Below, in pieces: positions 37,059-46,062 of a stretch of 64,000 nucleotides of DNA; positions within the stretch are counted from its first letter, which is position 1; every line of letters starts with the position of its first letter. The position numbers were made by a program, and so were the translations under genes. This DNA is from Epilithonimonas tenax DSM 16811 (GTDB taxonomy: Bacteria; Bacteroidota; Bacteroidia; Flavobacteriales; Weeksellaceae). The stretch is from positions 62,001-126,000 of the forward strand of contig NZ_AUAA01000002.1 in the NCBI RefSeq assembly GCF_000428485.1, read 5' to 3'. The notes beneath the pieces were generated by a model that was not told the origin of the DNA, searched no databases, and worked only from the letters and a program-made list of their open reading frames with translations.

Positions 37059-37612
37059 TGCTTAAAAGTCAGCAATCGCAAGTCAACTATCAAAAGAGAA
37101 CGGTGTTCTTTTCTCTTTTCTGCTTATGCTTGATGCTCTCCAGTTGTTACAGCTTCACGGGATCATCTCTGAGCCCGGAAATGAAAACGGTAAAGATCAA
37201 TACGTTTCCGAATAATGCGGCCAACAATCTCCCGAGTTTGAGTCAGGAATTTACAGTGGCTTTGCAAAACCGTTTCCTGCAAAGAACGACACTGAAAGGT
37301 GCTGTTGATAATCCGGATCTTTTGATAGAAGGGGAAATCAGTGATTACAACATTACACCAACCAGTGTAGGAACGCCAACAACTACAAACACAGGCAATA
37401 CAATCCAGGCTTTGCAAAATAAACTAACCATCACAATCAAAGTACATTACGAAAACAAAATAGATCCCACTTTGAGCTTCGACAGGACGTACAGTGATGA
37501 AGCTGTTTTTAACAGTGATCTGGACCTCAATACAATTGAAACGGCACAAGTCAAAATTGTAAATGAGAGAATCATCAATAAAATATATAACGACATTGTC
37601 GCCAACTGGTAA
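37055..37612 (+). CDS. lptE: LptE-like outer-membrane LPS assembly lipoprotein
   Basis: A 185-residue protein with a signal peptide and lipobox (LMLSSCYSFTG). The mature domain (VKINTFPNNA, EFTVALQNRFLQRTTL, LLIEGEISDYNITP, LTITIKVHYENK) fits the LptE family of Bacteroidota. LptE plugs LptD in the outer membrane and helps insert lipopolysaccharide. The start overlaps the sigma-54 activator stop (ATGATG). An N-terminal extension of about 15 residues precedes the hydrophobic core, and the first two codons are both ATG. Confidence 0.8.
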   Translation: MMLKSQQSQVNYQKRTVFFSLFCLCLMLSSCYSFTGSSLSPEMKTVKINTFPNNAANNLPSLSQEFTVALQNRFLQRTTLKGAVDNPDLLIEGEISDYNITPTSVGTPTTTNTGNTIQALQNKLTITIKVHYENKIDPTLSFDRTYSDEAVFNSDLDLNTIETAQVKIVNERIINKIYNDIVANW

Positions 37613-37616
37613 ATAT

Positions 37617-39407
37617 ATGAATACTAGAGTTTTAGAATTAATAAAGAATCCAAAAACAATGACCGAATCAGATCTGAAGATCCTGGAGTCGGAATCAGAA
37701 AAAATGCCTTATGCACAAAGTATCCGTGCACTTTATCTTTTCGGGATCAATCTTTATAAAACTGAAAATTATAAAGAAAATCTTTCTAAAACTGCAGCTT
37801 ATACTACAGATAAAAAGATACTTTACCAATTCATCAATTTTCAGAAAAATACGCAGAAAGATGAACCGCAAGTTCAAGAAATGGGGCGTGAGATTGCTGT
37901 AAGTCCGCCTGGGAACGACTTAACAACAGCAGAAGATATCATAGAGAAAACAGAAGAACATTCACCGGAAATTAAGGACGCGTCAGTTGTTCTTAATAAA
38001 TTTGATGTTGATCAAATTATACAATCAGAAAATCAGGGAAATCCAGAGTTTATTCTTGTGGAAGGAGAAAAGAACCGTTTGCTCTACGAAGGGGAAGAAA
38101 ATTTTCTAGAAGAAAAAGCACAAGAGATAGACTTTGAAGCAACCAAGGAATCAGGTGTCATCACTGTGAAAGATGATTTGGAGATTAAAGAAAACCTGAT
38201 CATCAATGATGAAAACCGTTCAGAAGAAACGATTTCTGAAAAAACAGAAGTAGCAGAGGTTTTGGAAATTCCTAAAGAAAAAGAGGTAGAGACTCAAAGC
38301 AGAACACAGATTCTGGATGAGGATTCTTCCGGGAATATCAGTTTCAATGGTATCGAAGAATTTCTGCCTCAAGTCAAATTCTCTGTTCCGAAAAATCATT
38401 TGGATTATCTGAATCCACCTAAAAAAGAGCTTAAGAAAGAAGAAATCCCGCAAGAAGAAAAACCGATTTCCAAACCAAACTATCAAGAGCCTGTATTTGT
38501 GGAAATCTCTGAAGATAAAATTGATAAAAGCCAGATCAGCTTTGGAGACACGCAGTCTTTCGACGTTGTGGAATCTGCACAAACAGTAGAAACCGAAAAC
38601 CAGTCTATTCACGAAATAGCTGATGACAGAACAAAAGAGCAAATTGGTTTTGAAAATAAGCCTCATGGTGAAGCCTCAAAACCAGAAGAAGCGGTTATTG
38701 AAACCACAAGTTTGGAACCGGAAAGTGTTAAAATAGAAGCAGTTACAGAAGTGCCTGTTGCTGCCTGGAAACCAATGTCGTTCTCTGCCAATACGCCAGA
38801 TGCTTTGATTGGCAAAACCGCAGAAAAAGAACAGCCAAAATCAGAAATTATTCCCGAGGAAGAGACGCCAAAACCTGAAGAGAAGAAGGAGATCGTCCTT
38901 GTCGAACTTGCAATTACGGAAGAAAAACCTCAGGCCAGTGAAGCGGAAAGACCAGTACTGAATGTTTCATTCTTCGGAAATCAGGTGTCCAAGATTACAG
39001 ATCAGAAAGAAATTCCTCCGATTCTTGAAAAACCAAAAGACGAAGAGCTGATGGATAGTAATGTGGGAATATTCATCAACACTTGGCAAAGCTGGCTGAA
39101 GATCGACAGACCAAAAACTGCGGAATCTGCCGAGAAAACAACCGTGGTCAAAGAAAAAATCATCGATCAATTCATAGAGAAAAACCCTAAGATCTCTCAA
39201 CTGAAAGATGAGGTCAACTTTGTGGTGAAGGAGAAAAAAGATGACATTTCGCACCTCATGACAGAGACTTTGGCAAAGTTGTATGTTGAGCAGAAACTGT
39301 ATTCCAAAGCCATCAAAGCTTACGAAATACTCATTGAAAAACATCCGCAGAAAAAGGATTATTTCAAGGATAAAATTGAAGAAGTCAAGGAAATAAGAAA
39401 ATCATAA
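37617..39407 (+). CDS. Acidic, largely disordered protein with a C-terminal TPR-like segment
   Basis: From the ATG at 37617, 4 bp after the lptE stop, a 596-residue protein (an earlier in-frame GTG would overlap lptE). The first 80 residues are helical. The bulk, about 90-480, is dominated by Glu and Lys with repeated short motifs (EEKP, EIPKEKEVE) and looks disordered. The last about 50 residues (TETLAKLYVEQKLYSKAI, KAYEILIEKHPQKK) form one TPR unit. No signal peptide or membrane helix is seen. The family is unknown to me. The tight linkage to lptE and a sigma-54 activator suggests an envelope-related role, which is inference. Confidence 0.7.
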   Translation: MNTRVLELIKNPKTMTESDLKILESESEKMPYAQSIRALYLFGINLYKTENYKENLSKTAAYTTDKKILYQFINFQKNTQKDEPQVQEMGREIAVSPPGNDLTTAEDIIEKTEEHSPEIKDASVVLNKFDVDQIIQSENQGNPEFILVEGEKNRLLYEGEENFLEEKAQEIDFEATKESGVITVKDDLEIKENLIINDENRSEETISEKTEVAEVLEIPKEKEVETQSRTQILDEDSSGNISFNGIEEFLPQVKFSVPKNHLDYLNPPKKELKKEEIPQEEKPISKPNYQEPVFVEISEDKIDKSQISFGDTQSFDVVESAQTVETENQSIHEIADDRTKEQIGFENKPHGEASKPEEAVIETTSLEPESVKIEAVTEVPVAAWKPMSFSANTPDALIGKTAEKEQPKSEIIPEEETPKPEEKKEIVLVELAITEEKPQASEAERPVLNVSFFGNQVSKITDQKEIPPILEKPKDEELMDSNVGIFINTWQSWLKIDRPKTAESAEKTTVVKEKIIDQFIEKNPKISQLKDEVNFVVKEKKDDISHLMTETLAKLYVEQKLYSKAIKAYEILIEKHPQKKDYFKDKIEEVKEIRKS

Positions 39408-39409
39408 AA

Positions 39410-39444
39410 AAACCGCCTCAAAATAATAATGAGGCGGTTTTTTT
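39410..39444. terminator. Strong bidirectional terminator
   Basis: A perfect 11-bp stem (AAACCGCCTCA with TGAGGCGGTTT) with a nine-base loop and T-runs lies between two convergent genes. Confidence 0.95.
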
Positions 39445-40267
39445 ATTTTCTTTCGATAGGATTGTTCTTGCTTTTGATTTCGGTTTCCATTCTTTTTTGG
39501 ATCGCCTGCATTTGTTTGGGGTCCATTGCTGGTCGGTTTCCACCACCGGACATGCTCATTGGTGCAGCAATGCCTCCACTTGGAGAATTAGAGAAGCTGA
39601 TTGGATCTTTCTGGTAGTTGCTTTCCATGGCTGTATATTTTGCTTTTGGAATAGTGATGTACTGGCCTCTGGTCTGTGGCTGTTGCACTTCTGCGATCTT
39701 TTTGGTCTGCATCAGATCAAATGAATAATCACCCTCCGAGTCCTGAACTTTTACAATCAATCCAGGCAAACCTCCGAATTTGTACGGCCCGTCTTGCAAA
39801 GGAACTTCTTGTGTAAACCAAGCATACCAAGTTCTTCCACCAAATTTGGTTTCTGCTTTCTGTGTTTGGTAATCACCAATTTTTACGGTTTCTGGTAAGA
39901 TATTCCATTCAAAGACTGGCGTTTCTAAATAAGAATAATTATCTCTTCCGATTCTGGATTTGTATACCAAACTTTGATTGACCAGATCTTTCTCGATTGT
40001 AAATTGCAGATTGCTTCTCAGATTTTCCATTTGACTACGGTCAAAATTTTTCGTCGCACGCATTCTTTCCATTACAGAATCTCGCTTCATCGCATTCTCC
40101 GCATAGAAATAAGATTTTTTCCCGTCCGTATCCAGATAGGCTAACTCTGTTTTTTTTTCCATATTTGTAGAATCCGGCGTCAACGTTGCCTGGTAGATAA
40201 AACGTGTGCTTTGTTGAGCCATCGCAAGTGGCATGGCAAGCAGACTCAATATTTTTAAAAGTTTCAT
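39443..40267 (-). CDS. GLPGLI family protein (second of a tandem pair)
   Basis: A 274-residue secreted protein. A signal peptide (MKLLKILSLLAMPLAMAQQ) precedes the domain, and the family motif is GGLPGLIVKVQDSEGDY at about residues 163-180, preceded by GGRTWYAWFTQEVPLQDGPY. The C-terminal tail is rich in Gly, Met and Pro. GLPGLI proteins occur in many copies in Bacteroidota and are of unknown function, often next to TonB-dependent receptors. It starts 4 bp after its paralogue and shares the strong terminator at 39410-39444. Confidence 0.88.
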   Translation of the reverse strand: MKLLKILSLLAMPLAMAQQSTRFIYQATLTPDSTNMEKKTELAYLDTDGKKSYFYAENAMKRDSVMERMRATKNFDRSQMENLRSNLQFTIEKDLVNQSLVYKSRIGRDNYSYLETPVFEWNILPETVKIGDYQTQKAETKFGGRTWYAWFTQEVPLQDGPYKFGGLPGLIVKVQDSEGDYSFDLMQTKKIAEVQQPQTRGQYITIPKAKYTAMESNYQKDPISFSNSPSGGIAAPMSMSGGGNRPAMDPKQMQAIQKRMETEIKSKNNPIERK

Positions 40268-40271
40268 GGGG

Positions 40272-41207
40272 TTAGTATTTATTACTTAATTCTATTGGGT
40301 TTGTATTCCCGAAGTTCATAACGCCTCCAGTGTTTCCAGAAGTGCTTCCTTGCGGATTTTCCAGGGGCATATTGGGTGGTCCTCCCATTCCGCCAGCCTG
40401 TTGATCTTGACCTCCGAATCCGTTGTTCATTCCATTTCTTTGGTTCATGCGGTTGAAGCTGTCAAAGTTGATCTCGGGATCTTTATTTTTTACCATTTCC
40501 ATTCTCACAGATGCTTTGTCTCCTTGGAAATTGATTCTTGTGGATTTTCTGGCATCAGATTTTATGGTTTCCGAATAGGCTTTTTCTATATTGATTTTTT
40601 TTACAAAACTAAATCTGTAATCGCCTTTGTCATCTTCTAATTTTAAAATTAATCCCGGAAGTCCGAGAAATTTATAAGGGCCATCAGAAGTCTTAATCTC
40701 TGGCGCAAACCAAGCAGTCCAAATCCTGCCACCGAAAGGCATCGTTGCCTTTTGAATTTTATAGTGATTAAACTCAGCAACCTGTGCAGCAATGTCCCAG
40801 ATCATTTTGCGGTCTTCCGGATAGTAAACCTGTTTGGACCCTATGCTTTCCACAAAATTCACAGATTTGTCATCCCGGTTTTTGGTGATGAAATAATCGA
40901 AGAAGGTGGGTTGGATAGATTTGCCATTGGGTAGTTTTGGAAACTCTGATTTGTCTTTTTTAGATTTTTTAACTTCAGTAATTCCCTGTTGTCTCAGAAC
41001 AGCGGTCAAAGAGTCTCTCAGCAATTTGCTTTCGCTGATGAACAAGGATTGGTTCCCTTTGATATCCAAAAACGTATTCTCAACTTTCATATTCACCAGA
41101 TTGATGGTGTCCGGATTCACTTCCGTATGATAGACGTAACGTTCCGTCTGGCTCAGAACTTTTCCGAAAAAGGAAATCATCACCATCAAAATAAGTAGCT
41201 TCTTCAT
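40272..41207 (-). CDS. GLPGLI family protein (first of a tandem pair)
   Basis: A 311-residue secreted paralogue of the preceding entry, with signal peptide (MKKLLILMVMISFFGKVLSQ), GGRIWTAWFAPEIKTSDGPY and the LGLPGLILKLEDDKGDY motif. The C-terminal 60 residues are a low-complexity tail rich in Asn, Gly, Met and Gln (RNGMNNGFGGQDQQAGGMGG). The two genes lie 4 bp apart and clearly arose by duplication. No receptor gene is beside them here. Confidence 0.88.
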   Translation of the reverse strand: MKKLLILMVMISFFGKVLSQTERYVYHTEVNPDTINLVNMKVENTFLDIKGNQSLFISESKLLRDSLTAVLRQQGITEVKKSKKDKSEFPKLPNGKSIQPTFFDYFITKNRDDKSVNFVESIGSKQVYYPEDRKMIWDIAAQVAEFNHYKIQKATMPFGGRIWTAWFAPEIKTSDGPYKFLGLPGLILKLEDDKGDYRFSFVKKINIEKAYSETIKSDARKSTRINFQGDKASVRMEMVKNKDPEINFDSFNRMNQRNGMNNGFGGQDQQAGGMGGPPNMPLENPQGSTSGNTGGVMNFGNTNPIELSNKY

Positions 41208-41377
41208 AGTTTATAACTGATTCTTTGATTAACAAAATCAAGCAAAGTTAATTATAAGAAATTTGAGAATTAATAATTGTTCCTTTTTTTGACAACAATT
41301 TAACATTAACAAACTGTTTTTCATTACCAAAGCAATCTGCGCGGATGTCATAAAATCATCAAAATAGATGTCATCGA

Positions 41378-41409
41378 TTTGAGATTGCGGAAATTAGTTC
41401 GTACTTTTG
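41378..41409 (+). promoter_or_regulatory. Flavobacterial-type promoter before the iscA/sufA-like gene
   Basis: TTTG (41378-41381) and TACTTTTG (41402-41409) are separated by 20 bases, 29 bp before the ATG, close to the consensus TTTG-N19-TAnnTTTG. Confidence 0.75.
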
Positions 41410-41437
41410 TGGACTCAAATCATTCTAAATAAAAATA

Positions 41438-41767
41438 ATGATACAAGTTAGCGATCAGGCAAAATCCAAAGCGGCTCAGCTAATGACCGAAGAAGGTTTT
41501 AACCCTGAAACAGATTATATAAGAGTAGGCGTAAAATCTGGCGGATGTTCCGGTCTGGAGTACGTTCTCAAGTTTGATAATATAAAAAATGAAACAGACA
41601 CAATCTTCGAAGATAACGGCGTTAGAGTCATTATTGAGAAGAAATCCATCCTTTATCTTGCCGGTACAATGCTGGAATATTCTGGCGGATTGAATGGGAA
41701 AGGTTTTATTTTTAACAATCCAAATGCTGCAAGAACTTGTGGCTGTGGAGAGAGTTTCTCTTTGTAA
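41438..41767 (+). CDS. Iron-sulfur cluster assembly A-type carrier (HesB/IscA/SufA)
   Basis: A 109-residue A-type carrier. The three conserved cysteines are in KSGGCSGLEY and the C-terminal RTCGCGESFSL. It accepts or hands on Fe-S clusters. It is the first gene of the suf group here, with its own promoter. The next functional gene, sufB, lies 446 bp downstream, because a broken four-helix-bundle gene sits between them. SufA is the natural label from context, but by sequence alone IscA or ErpA cannot be excluded. Confidence 0.92.
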   Translation: MIQVSDQAKSKAAQLMTEEGFNPETDYIRVGVKSGGCSGLEYVLKFDNIKNETDTIFEDNGVRVIIEKKSILYLAGTMLEYSGGLNGKGFIFNNPNAARTCGCGESFSL

Positions 41768-41787
41768 TTAAAAGATTAAGTTATTAG

Positions 41788-42188
41788 GAGATTTAGCAAT
41801 TATGACTGCTTCATTTGAAAATTTTCCAGTTTACAAGAAAACTATTTCATTTACAGTTAAAATTTTTAAACTTCTTGAAAATGAAAAGCTTAATAAAGAA
41901 ATTTCACTTAAAGACCCATTAAAAAGAGTTGCTTTATCAATATAAAATAATATTGCAGAAGGCTCAGAATATGGCAGTAACAGACAATTCATAAGATTTC
42001 TTTGGATAGCAAAAGGAAGTTGTGCCGAAGTAAGAAATATGTTATTTGTTTTATATAGTTTAGAAAAAATAGATGAACAAACTTTTAATGCTACAAACGA
42101 AGAATGTTTAGAAATAACAAAAGAAGTTTATCATTTCATAAAATATTTGGAAAAGAACAATTTAGGAAAAAAGTAATTTCTAAATCTC
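41788..42188. repeat. Inverted repeats flanking the four-helix-bundle pseudogene
   Basis: GAGATTTAG at 41788-41796 and its exact complement CTAAATCTC at 42180-42188 bracket the pseudogene. The match extends weakly into AATTAAAAGATTAAG on the left and TTAATTTTTAATTAATT-like sequence on the right. A similar string is found at about 3233-3268. Confidence 0.6.
41802..42176 (+). pseudogene. Four-helix-bundle protein (23S rRNA intervening-sequence type), nonsense mutated
   Basis: A 125-codon frame from ATG at 41802 to TAA at 42174-42176 reads as a member of the S23/IVP four-helix-bundle family (FENFPVYKKTISFTVKIF, NNIAEGSEYGSNRQFIRFL, KGSCAEVRNML). Codon 48, at 41943-41945, is TAA where the family usually has a residue such as Ser or Ala before NNIAEG, so a single base change has broken it. 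Everything after the stop is still in frame, which indicates recent loss. The gene sits between the suf carrier gene and sufB. Confidence 0.88.
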
Positions 42189-42213
42189 TTAATTTCTAAA
42201 TTTTTAATTAATT

Positions 42214-43662
42214 ATGGCAAAATATACAGAGGACGATTTAAGGGAAGACCTTAAAACTAAAGAATATGAGGCGGGCTTTTATACTGATATCCAGTATGAT
42301 GATTTCCCGACTGGACTGAGTGAAGACATCGTGCGCGCTATTTCTGCAAAGAAAGAAGAGCCGGAATGGATGACGGAATGGCGTTTGGAATCTTTCCGAA
42401 TCTGGCAGAAAATGACAGAACCGGATTGGGCCAATATCAATTACGAAAAACCAGATTTCCAAGCGATCAAATATTACGCGGCTCCCACAGTGAAGCCCGA
42501 GTTAGCAAGTTTGGATGAAGTGGATCCTGAGCTTTTGGCCACTTTTGCAAAATTAGGAATCAACATAGAAGAGCAGAAAAGATTGGCAAACGTTGCGGTG
42601 GATATCGTGATAGATTCTGTGTCTGTGAAAACAACCTTCCAGGCAACTTTGTTGGAGAAAGGTGTGATCTTCTGCTCTATTTCAGAAGCGATTAAGAATC
42701 ATCCGGATTTGGTTAAAAAATATCTTGGGAAAGTAGTTCCAAGAGGTGATAACTTCTACGCTGCGCTTAACTCCGCAGTTTTCTCGGACGGAAGTTTCTG
42801 CTACATCCCAAAAGGCGTAAGATGCCCAATGGAATTATCAACCTATTTCCGTATCAATCAGTCAGGAACAGGACAGTTCGAAAGAACTTTGGTGATTGCA
42901 GATGCGGGAAGTTATGTTTCATATCTGGAAGGTTGTACCGCGCCATCGAGAGACGAAAATCAGCTGCACGCCGCAGTTGTGGAATTGATTGCAATGGATG
43001 ATGCTGAGATCAAATATTCTACTGTTCAGAACTGGTATCCGGGAAATGCGGAAGGAAAAGGTGGTGTTTTCAATTTTGTGACCAAAAGAGGACTTTGTGA
43101 AAACAGAGCCAAAATCTCTTGGACGCAAGTGGAAACAGGGTCTGCAGTAACTTGGAAATATCCATCTTGTATCTTGAAAGGTGATCACTCAATCGGAGAA
43201 TTTTACTCCATTGCAGTAACCAACAATCACCAATATGCTGACACGGGAACCAAGATGATTCACATCGGTAAGAATTCGAGATCAACAATTATTTCTAAAG
43301 GAATCTCTGCTGGTAAATCTCAAAACTCGTACAGAGGTTTGGTAAAAGTAATGCCTTCTGCAAAAGGAGCGCGTAACTTTTCCCAGTGTGATTCATTGTT
43401 GATGGGTAACGAATGTGGCGCACACACGTTCCCTTACATCGAGATCAAAGATCCTACAGCACAATTGGAACACGAGGCGACGACTTCCAAAATCGGAGAA
43501 GATCAGATCTTCTATTGCAACCAAAGAGGAATCGATACAGAAAGAGCAATTGCATTGATTGTGAACGGCTTCAGTAAAGAAGTTTTGAACAAGCTTCCTA
43601 TGGAATTTGCAATTGAAGCTCAGAAATTACTGGAGATTTCACTCGAAGGCTCCGTAGGATAA
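42214..43662 (+). CDS. sufB: Fe-S cluster scaffold subunit SufB
   Basis: A 482-residue SufB. The beta-helix core and conserved blocks are all present: [47 protein letters not shown] and, near the end, [17 protein letters not shown] with the key cysteine, then [14 protein letters not shown]. With SufC and SufD it forms the SufBC2D scaffold on which Fe-S clusters are built. The gap to sufC is 45 bp. Suf is the main Fe-S assembly system in most Bacteroidota. Confidence 0.97.
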   Translation: MAKYTEDDLREDLKTKEYEAGFYTDIQYDDFPTGLSEDIVRAISAKKEEPEWMTEWRLESFRIWQKMTEPDWANINYEKPDFQAIKYYAAPTVKPELASLDEVDPELLATFAKLGINIEEQKRLANVAVDIVIDSVSVKTTFQATLLEKGVIFCSISEAIKNHPDLVKKYLGKVVPRGDNFYAALNSAVFSDGSFCYIPKGVRCPMELSTYFRINQSGTGQFERTLVIADAGSYVSYLEGCTAPSRDENQLHAAVVELIAMDDAEIKYSTVQNWYPGNAEGKGGVFNFVTKRGLCENRAKISWTQVETGSAVTWKYPSCILKGDHSIGEFYSIAVTNNHQYADTGTKMIHIGKNSRSTIISKGISAGKSQNSYRGLVKVMPSAKGARNFSQCDSLLMGNECGAHTFPYIEIKDPTAQLEHEATTSKIGEDQIFYCNQRGIDTERAIALIVNGFSKEVLNKLPMEFAIEAQKLLEISLEGSVG

Positions 43663-43707
43663 AAGAATAAAGAAACTATACATAATATTTGCATTAAACA
43701 ATATACA

Positions 43708-44451
43708 ATGCTTCAAATCAAAAACTTACACGCCAAAATTGAAGATGGCGCAGAAATATTAAAAGGAATCAATCTTGAGATCAAACCAGGCGAGGTTCAC
43801 GCAATTATGGGACCTAATGGTGCCGGAAAATCTACGCTTTCTTCTGTGATTGCAGGGAAAGAAGATTACGAAGTGACAGAAGGTAGCATCCTTTTCGAAG
43901 GCTACGATATCGCTGAAGATGCGCCAGAAGAAAGAGCGCACAAAGGGATTTTCCTTTCGTTCCAATATCCGGTAGAGATTCCCGGCGTTTCTGTTACCAA
44001 CTTCATCAAAGCGGCGCTTAATGAGACCAGAAAAGCAAACGGACTGGAAGATATGGGCGCAAAAGAAATGCTTGGTCTGATCCGCGAAAAATCTGAGCAA
44101 CTAGGCATTAAAAAAGATTTCCTTTCCAGATCACTTAACGAAGGTTTTTCCGGAGGTGAGAAAAAAAGAAATGAGATCTTCCAAATGATGATGCTGAATC
44201 CAAAATTAGCCATCCTAGATGAGACAGATTCTGGTTTGGATATCGATGCTTTGAGAATCGTTGCTGATGGTGTCAACAAGTTCAAGAATGAAGGCAATGC
44301 GGTTCTTTTGATCACGCATTACCAAAGACTTCTGAATTATATCGAGCCAGATTTCGTACACGTTTTGGCAGACGGAAAAATTATTAAAACAGGAGATAAA
44401 TCTCTAGCACTGGAATTGGAAGAAAAAGGCTACGATTGGCTTTTAAACTAA
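43708..44451 (+). CDS. sufC: Fe-S assembly ATPase SufC
   Basis: A 247-residue ABC-type ATPase. Walker [10 protein letters not shown], the SufC-typical [18 protein letters not shown] signature, and Walker [14 protein letters not shown] are all visible, with H-loop [10 protein letters not shown]. There is no membrane domain. It drives the conformational cycle of the SufBCD complex. It starts 45 bp after sufB and ends 18 bp before sufD. Confidence 0.97.
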   Translation: MLQIKNLHAKIEDGAEILKGINLEIKPGEVHAIMGPNGAGKSTLSSVIAGKEDYEVTEGSILFEGYDIAEDAPEERAHKGIFLSFQYPVEIPGVSVTNFIKAALNETRKANGLEDMGAKEMLGLIREKSEQLGIKKDFLSRSLNEGFSGGEKKRNEIFQMMMLNPKLAILDETDSGLDIDALRIVADGVNKFKNEGNAVLLITHYQRLLNYIEPDFVHVLADGKIIKTGDKSLALELEEKGYDWLLN

Positions 44452-44469
44452 AAACAAATCTTCTAACAG

Positions 44470-45798
44470 ATGCAAAATCAAACCATTACAATGGCTTTAT
44501 TTGAACAGACAATACATCAACATTCTGATTTTTTAGGAACCCTTCACCACCATTTTTTGGATGAAGAGAGAAAAAATGCACTTCAGGCTTTTGCCGGAAA
44601 AGGTTTTCCAACCAAAAAAGACGAAGAATACAAATACACCAACCTGAAAGAGATCACGGAGAAAAACTACAACTTTTTCCCGAAAGAAGAGCACCACATC
44701 TCGAGAGAGCAGTTGGATGCACTTCATCTTGGGGAGGAAAACTTTGACAGAATTGTTTTCATCAATGGGAAACTTCACAAAGAATTTTCTAAGATCTCCA
44801 TCGGAAATGCAGAGTTCCTATCATTCAATTACGCGTTGAATGATCCCGCTCACAGAGAGGTTTTTGATCAATATTTCAACACCATCGCTAACCAAGATTT
44901 GGCGTTCACTAACCTGAATTCCGCTTACTGCAAATTCGGATTCTTCTTGAGAGTTCCGAAAAATGTAGTGATTGAGAAACCGATTCATGTTTTCTATCTT
45001 TCTCAAAATCAGGAAGAAAACACCTTTTACAACACAAGGAATCTCTTGATCGTAGAAGAAGGTGCCAAAGTGGAAATCATAGAAAGTCATCACAATCTGG
45101 ACGAATCTTTTGTACTAACCAACTCTGTGACAGAGATATTCACGTATCAAAATGCAAAAACCGATTGGCACAAATTGCAGAATGACAACGACACCTCTTA
45201 CCTCGTAGACCACACGTTTGCGAAACAGGAAAGAGACAGTTTGACGACCGTGAACACCTTCACTTTCGGAGGGAAATTGGTTCGTAACAATCTGGATTTC
45301 ATTCACAACGGTGAGAATATCAATTCGTTTATGAACGGCATCACGATCATCGGAAAAGACCAATTGGTAGATCACCACACGGCCGTTCATCACAACACGC
45401 CCAACTGCGAATCTTACCAGAACTACAAAGGCATCTACAAAGACAAATCGCACGGTGTTTTCAATGGGAAAGTGTTTGTGAATAAGATCGCGCAGAAAAC
45501 CAATGCTTATCAGCAAAACAATAATATCCTGTTGGACGAAGGCGCAAGCATCGATACCAAACCACAGTTGGAGATTTTCGCAGACGATGTCAAATGTTCC
45601 CACGGATGTACCGTTGGACAGCTGAATGAGGATGCCATGTTCTACCTGAGAGCGAGAGGGATTTCCAAGAAAGAAGCCAGAGCATTGTTGCTTTACGCTT
45701 TCGCCAACGACGCCATGCAAAACATCGATATCGAGCCACTGAAAGTCAAAGTCTCCAAACTCCTTGCAGAAAAGCTGGAGGTAAGTATGGAATTCTAA
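44470..45798 (+). CDS. sufD: Fe-S assembly subunit SufD
   Basis: A 442-residue SufD, starting at ATG 44470, with a second possible ATG 7 codons in (MALFEQTIHQH). Family blocks are GKGFPTKKDEEYKYTNLKEI, the beta-helix with NLLIVEEGAKVEIIE, and CSHGCTVGQLNEDAMFYLRA with the conserved histidine and cysteine near the C-terminus. It pairs with SufB. The desulfurase sufS and sufE, often next in line, are not found after it. The following sequence is a repeat element and unrelated genes. Confidence 0.95.
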   Translation: MQNQTITMALFEQTIHQHSDFLGTLHHHFLDEERKNALQAFAGKGFPTKKDEEYKYTNLKEITEKNYNFFPKEEHHISREQLDALHLGEENFDRIVFINGKLHKEFSKISIGNAEFLSFNYALNDPAHREVFDQYFNTIANQDLAFTNLNSAYCKFGFFLRVPKNVVIEKPIHVFYLSQNQEENTFYNTRNLLIVEEGAKVEIIESHHNLDESFVLTNSVTEIFTYQNAKTDWHKLQNDNDTSYLVDHTFAKQERDSLTTVNTFTFGGKLVRNNLDFIHNGENINSFMNGITIIGKDQLVDHHTAVHHNTPNCESYQNYKGIYKDKSHGVFNGKVFVNKIAQKTNAYQQNNNILLDEGASIDTKPQLEIFADDVKCSHGCTVGQLNEDAMFYLRARGISKKEARALLLYAFANDAMQNIDIEPLKVKVSKLLAEKLEVSMEF

Positions 45799-45846
45799 AG
45801 CTTCAACATAAACAATTTAAATCCCGGAATTTTCTGGGATTTTTTA

Positions 45847-46000
45847 TTTTTGGGCGCCTTTATCCGCCGTAGTTTATCCTGAGCTTGTCGAAGGGTTCCC
45901 GCTTTTTTGTCATTGCGAAAGACGAGACACAAACCATAGACCATTTCTACACTCGCAATGCCAAAAAGAGCTCCACTCAAGTCGGGGCGCGGTGACGACA
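45847..46000. repeat. Composite intergenic repeat element (copy B)
   Basis: A GC-rich block that on the minus strand reads GCGCCCCGACTTGAGTGGAG then CTCTTTTT, a central hairpin (CATTGCGAG with TTCGCAATG), AAAAAAGCGGGAAC, then CCCTTCGACAAGCTCAGGAT and GGCGGATAAAGGCGCCC. Outer ends GGGCGCC and GGCGCCC are complementary. Several widespread bacterial repeat words are nested here. A 68-codon open frame crosses it but is a by-product of the repeat. Compare copy A at 28006-28105. Confidence 0.7.
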
Positions 46001-46003
46001 TAT

Positions 46004-46034
46004 TTTGAACATTTGTCTTTAAGTTGTAAATTTG
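46004..46034 (+). promoter_or_regulatory. Flavobacterial-type promoter before the HExxH gene
   Basis: TTTG (46004-46007) and TAAATTTG (46027-46034) are separated by exactly 19 bases, 28 bp before the ATG at 46063. Confidence 0.8.
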
Positions 46035-46062
46035 ATCATATTAAAATCTACAAAAAACCCAA

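Noticed and set aside
45795-46001. 68-residue open frame on the minus strand after sufD
   Set aside because: It reads through the composite repeat element. The LRQAQDKLR part is simply a translation of a common non-coding repeat word.
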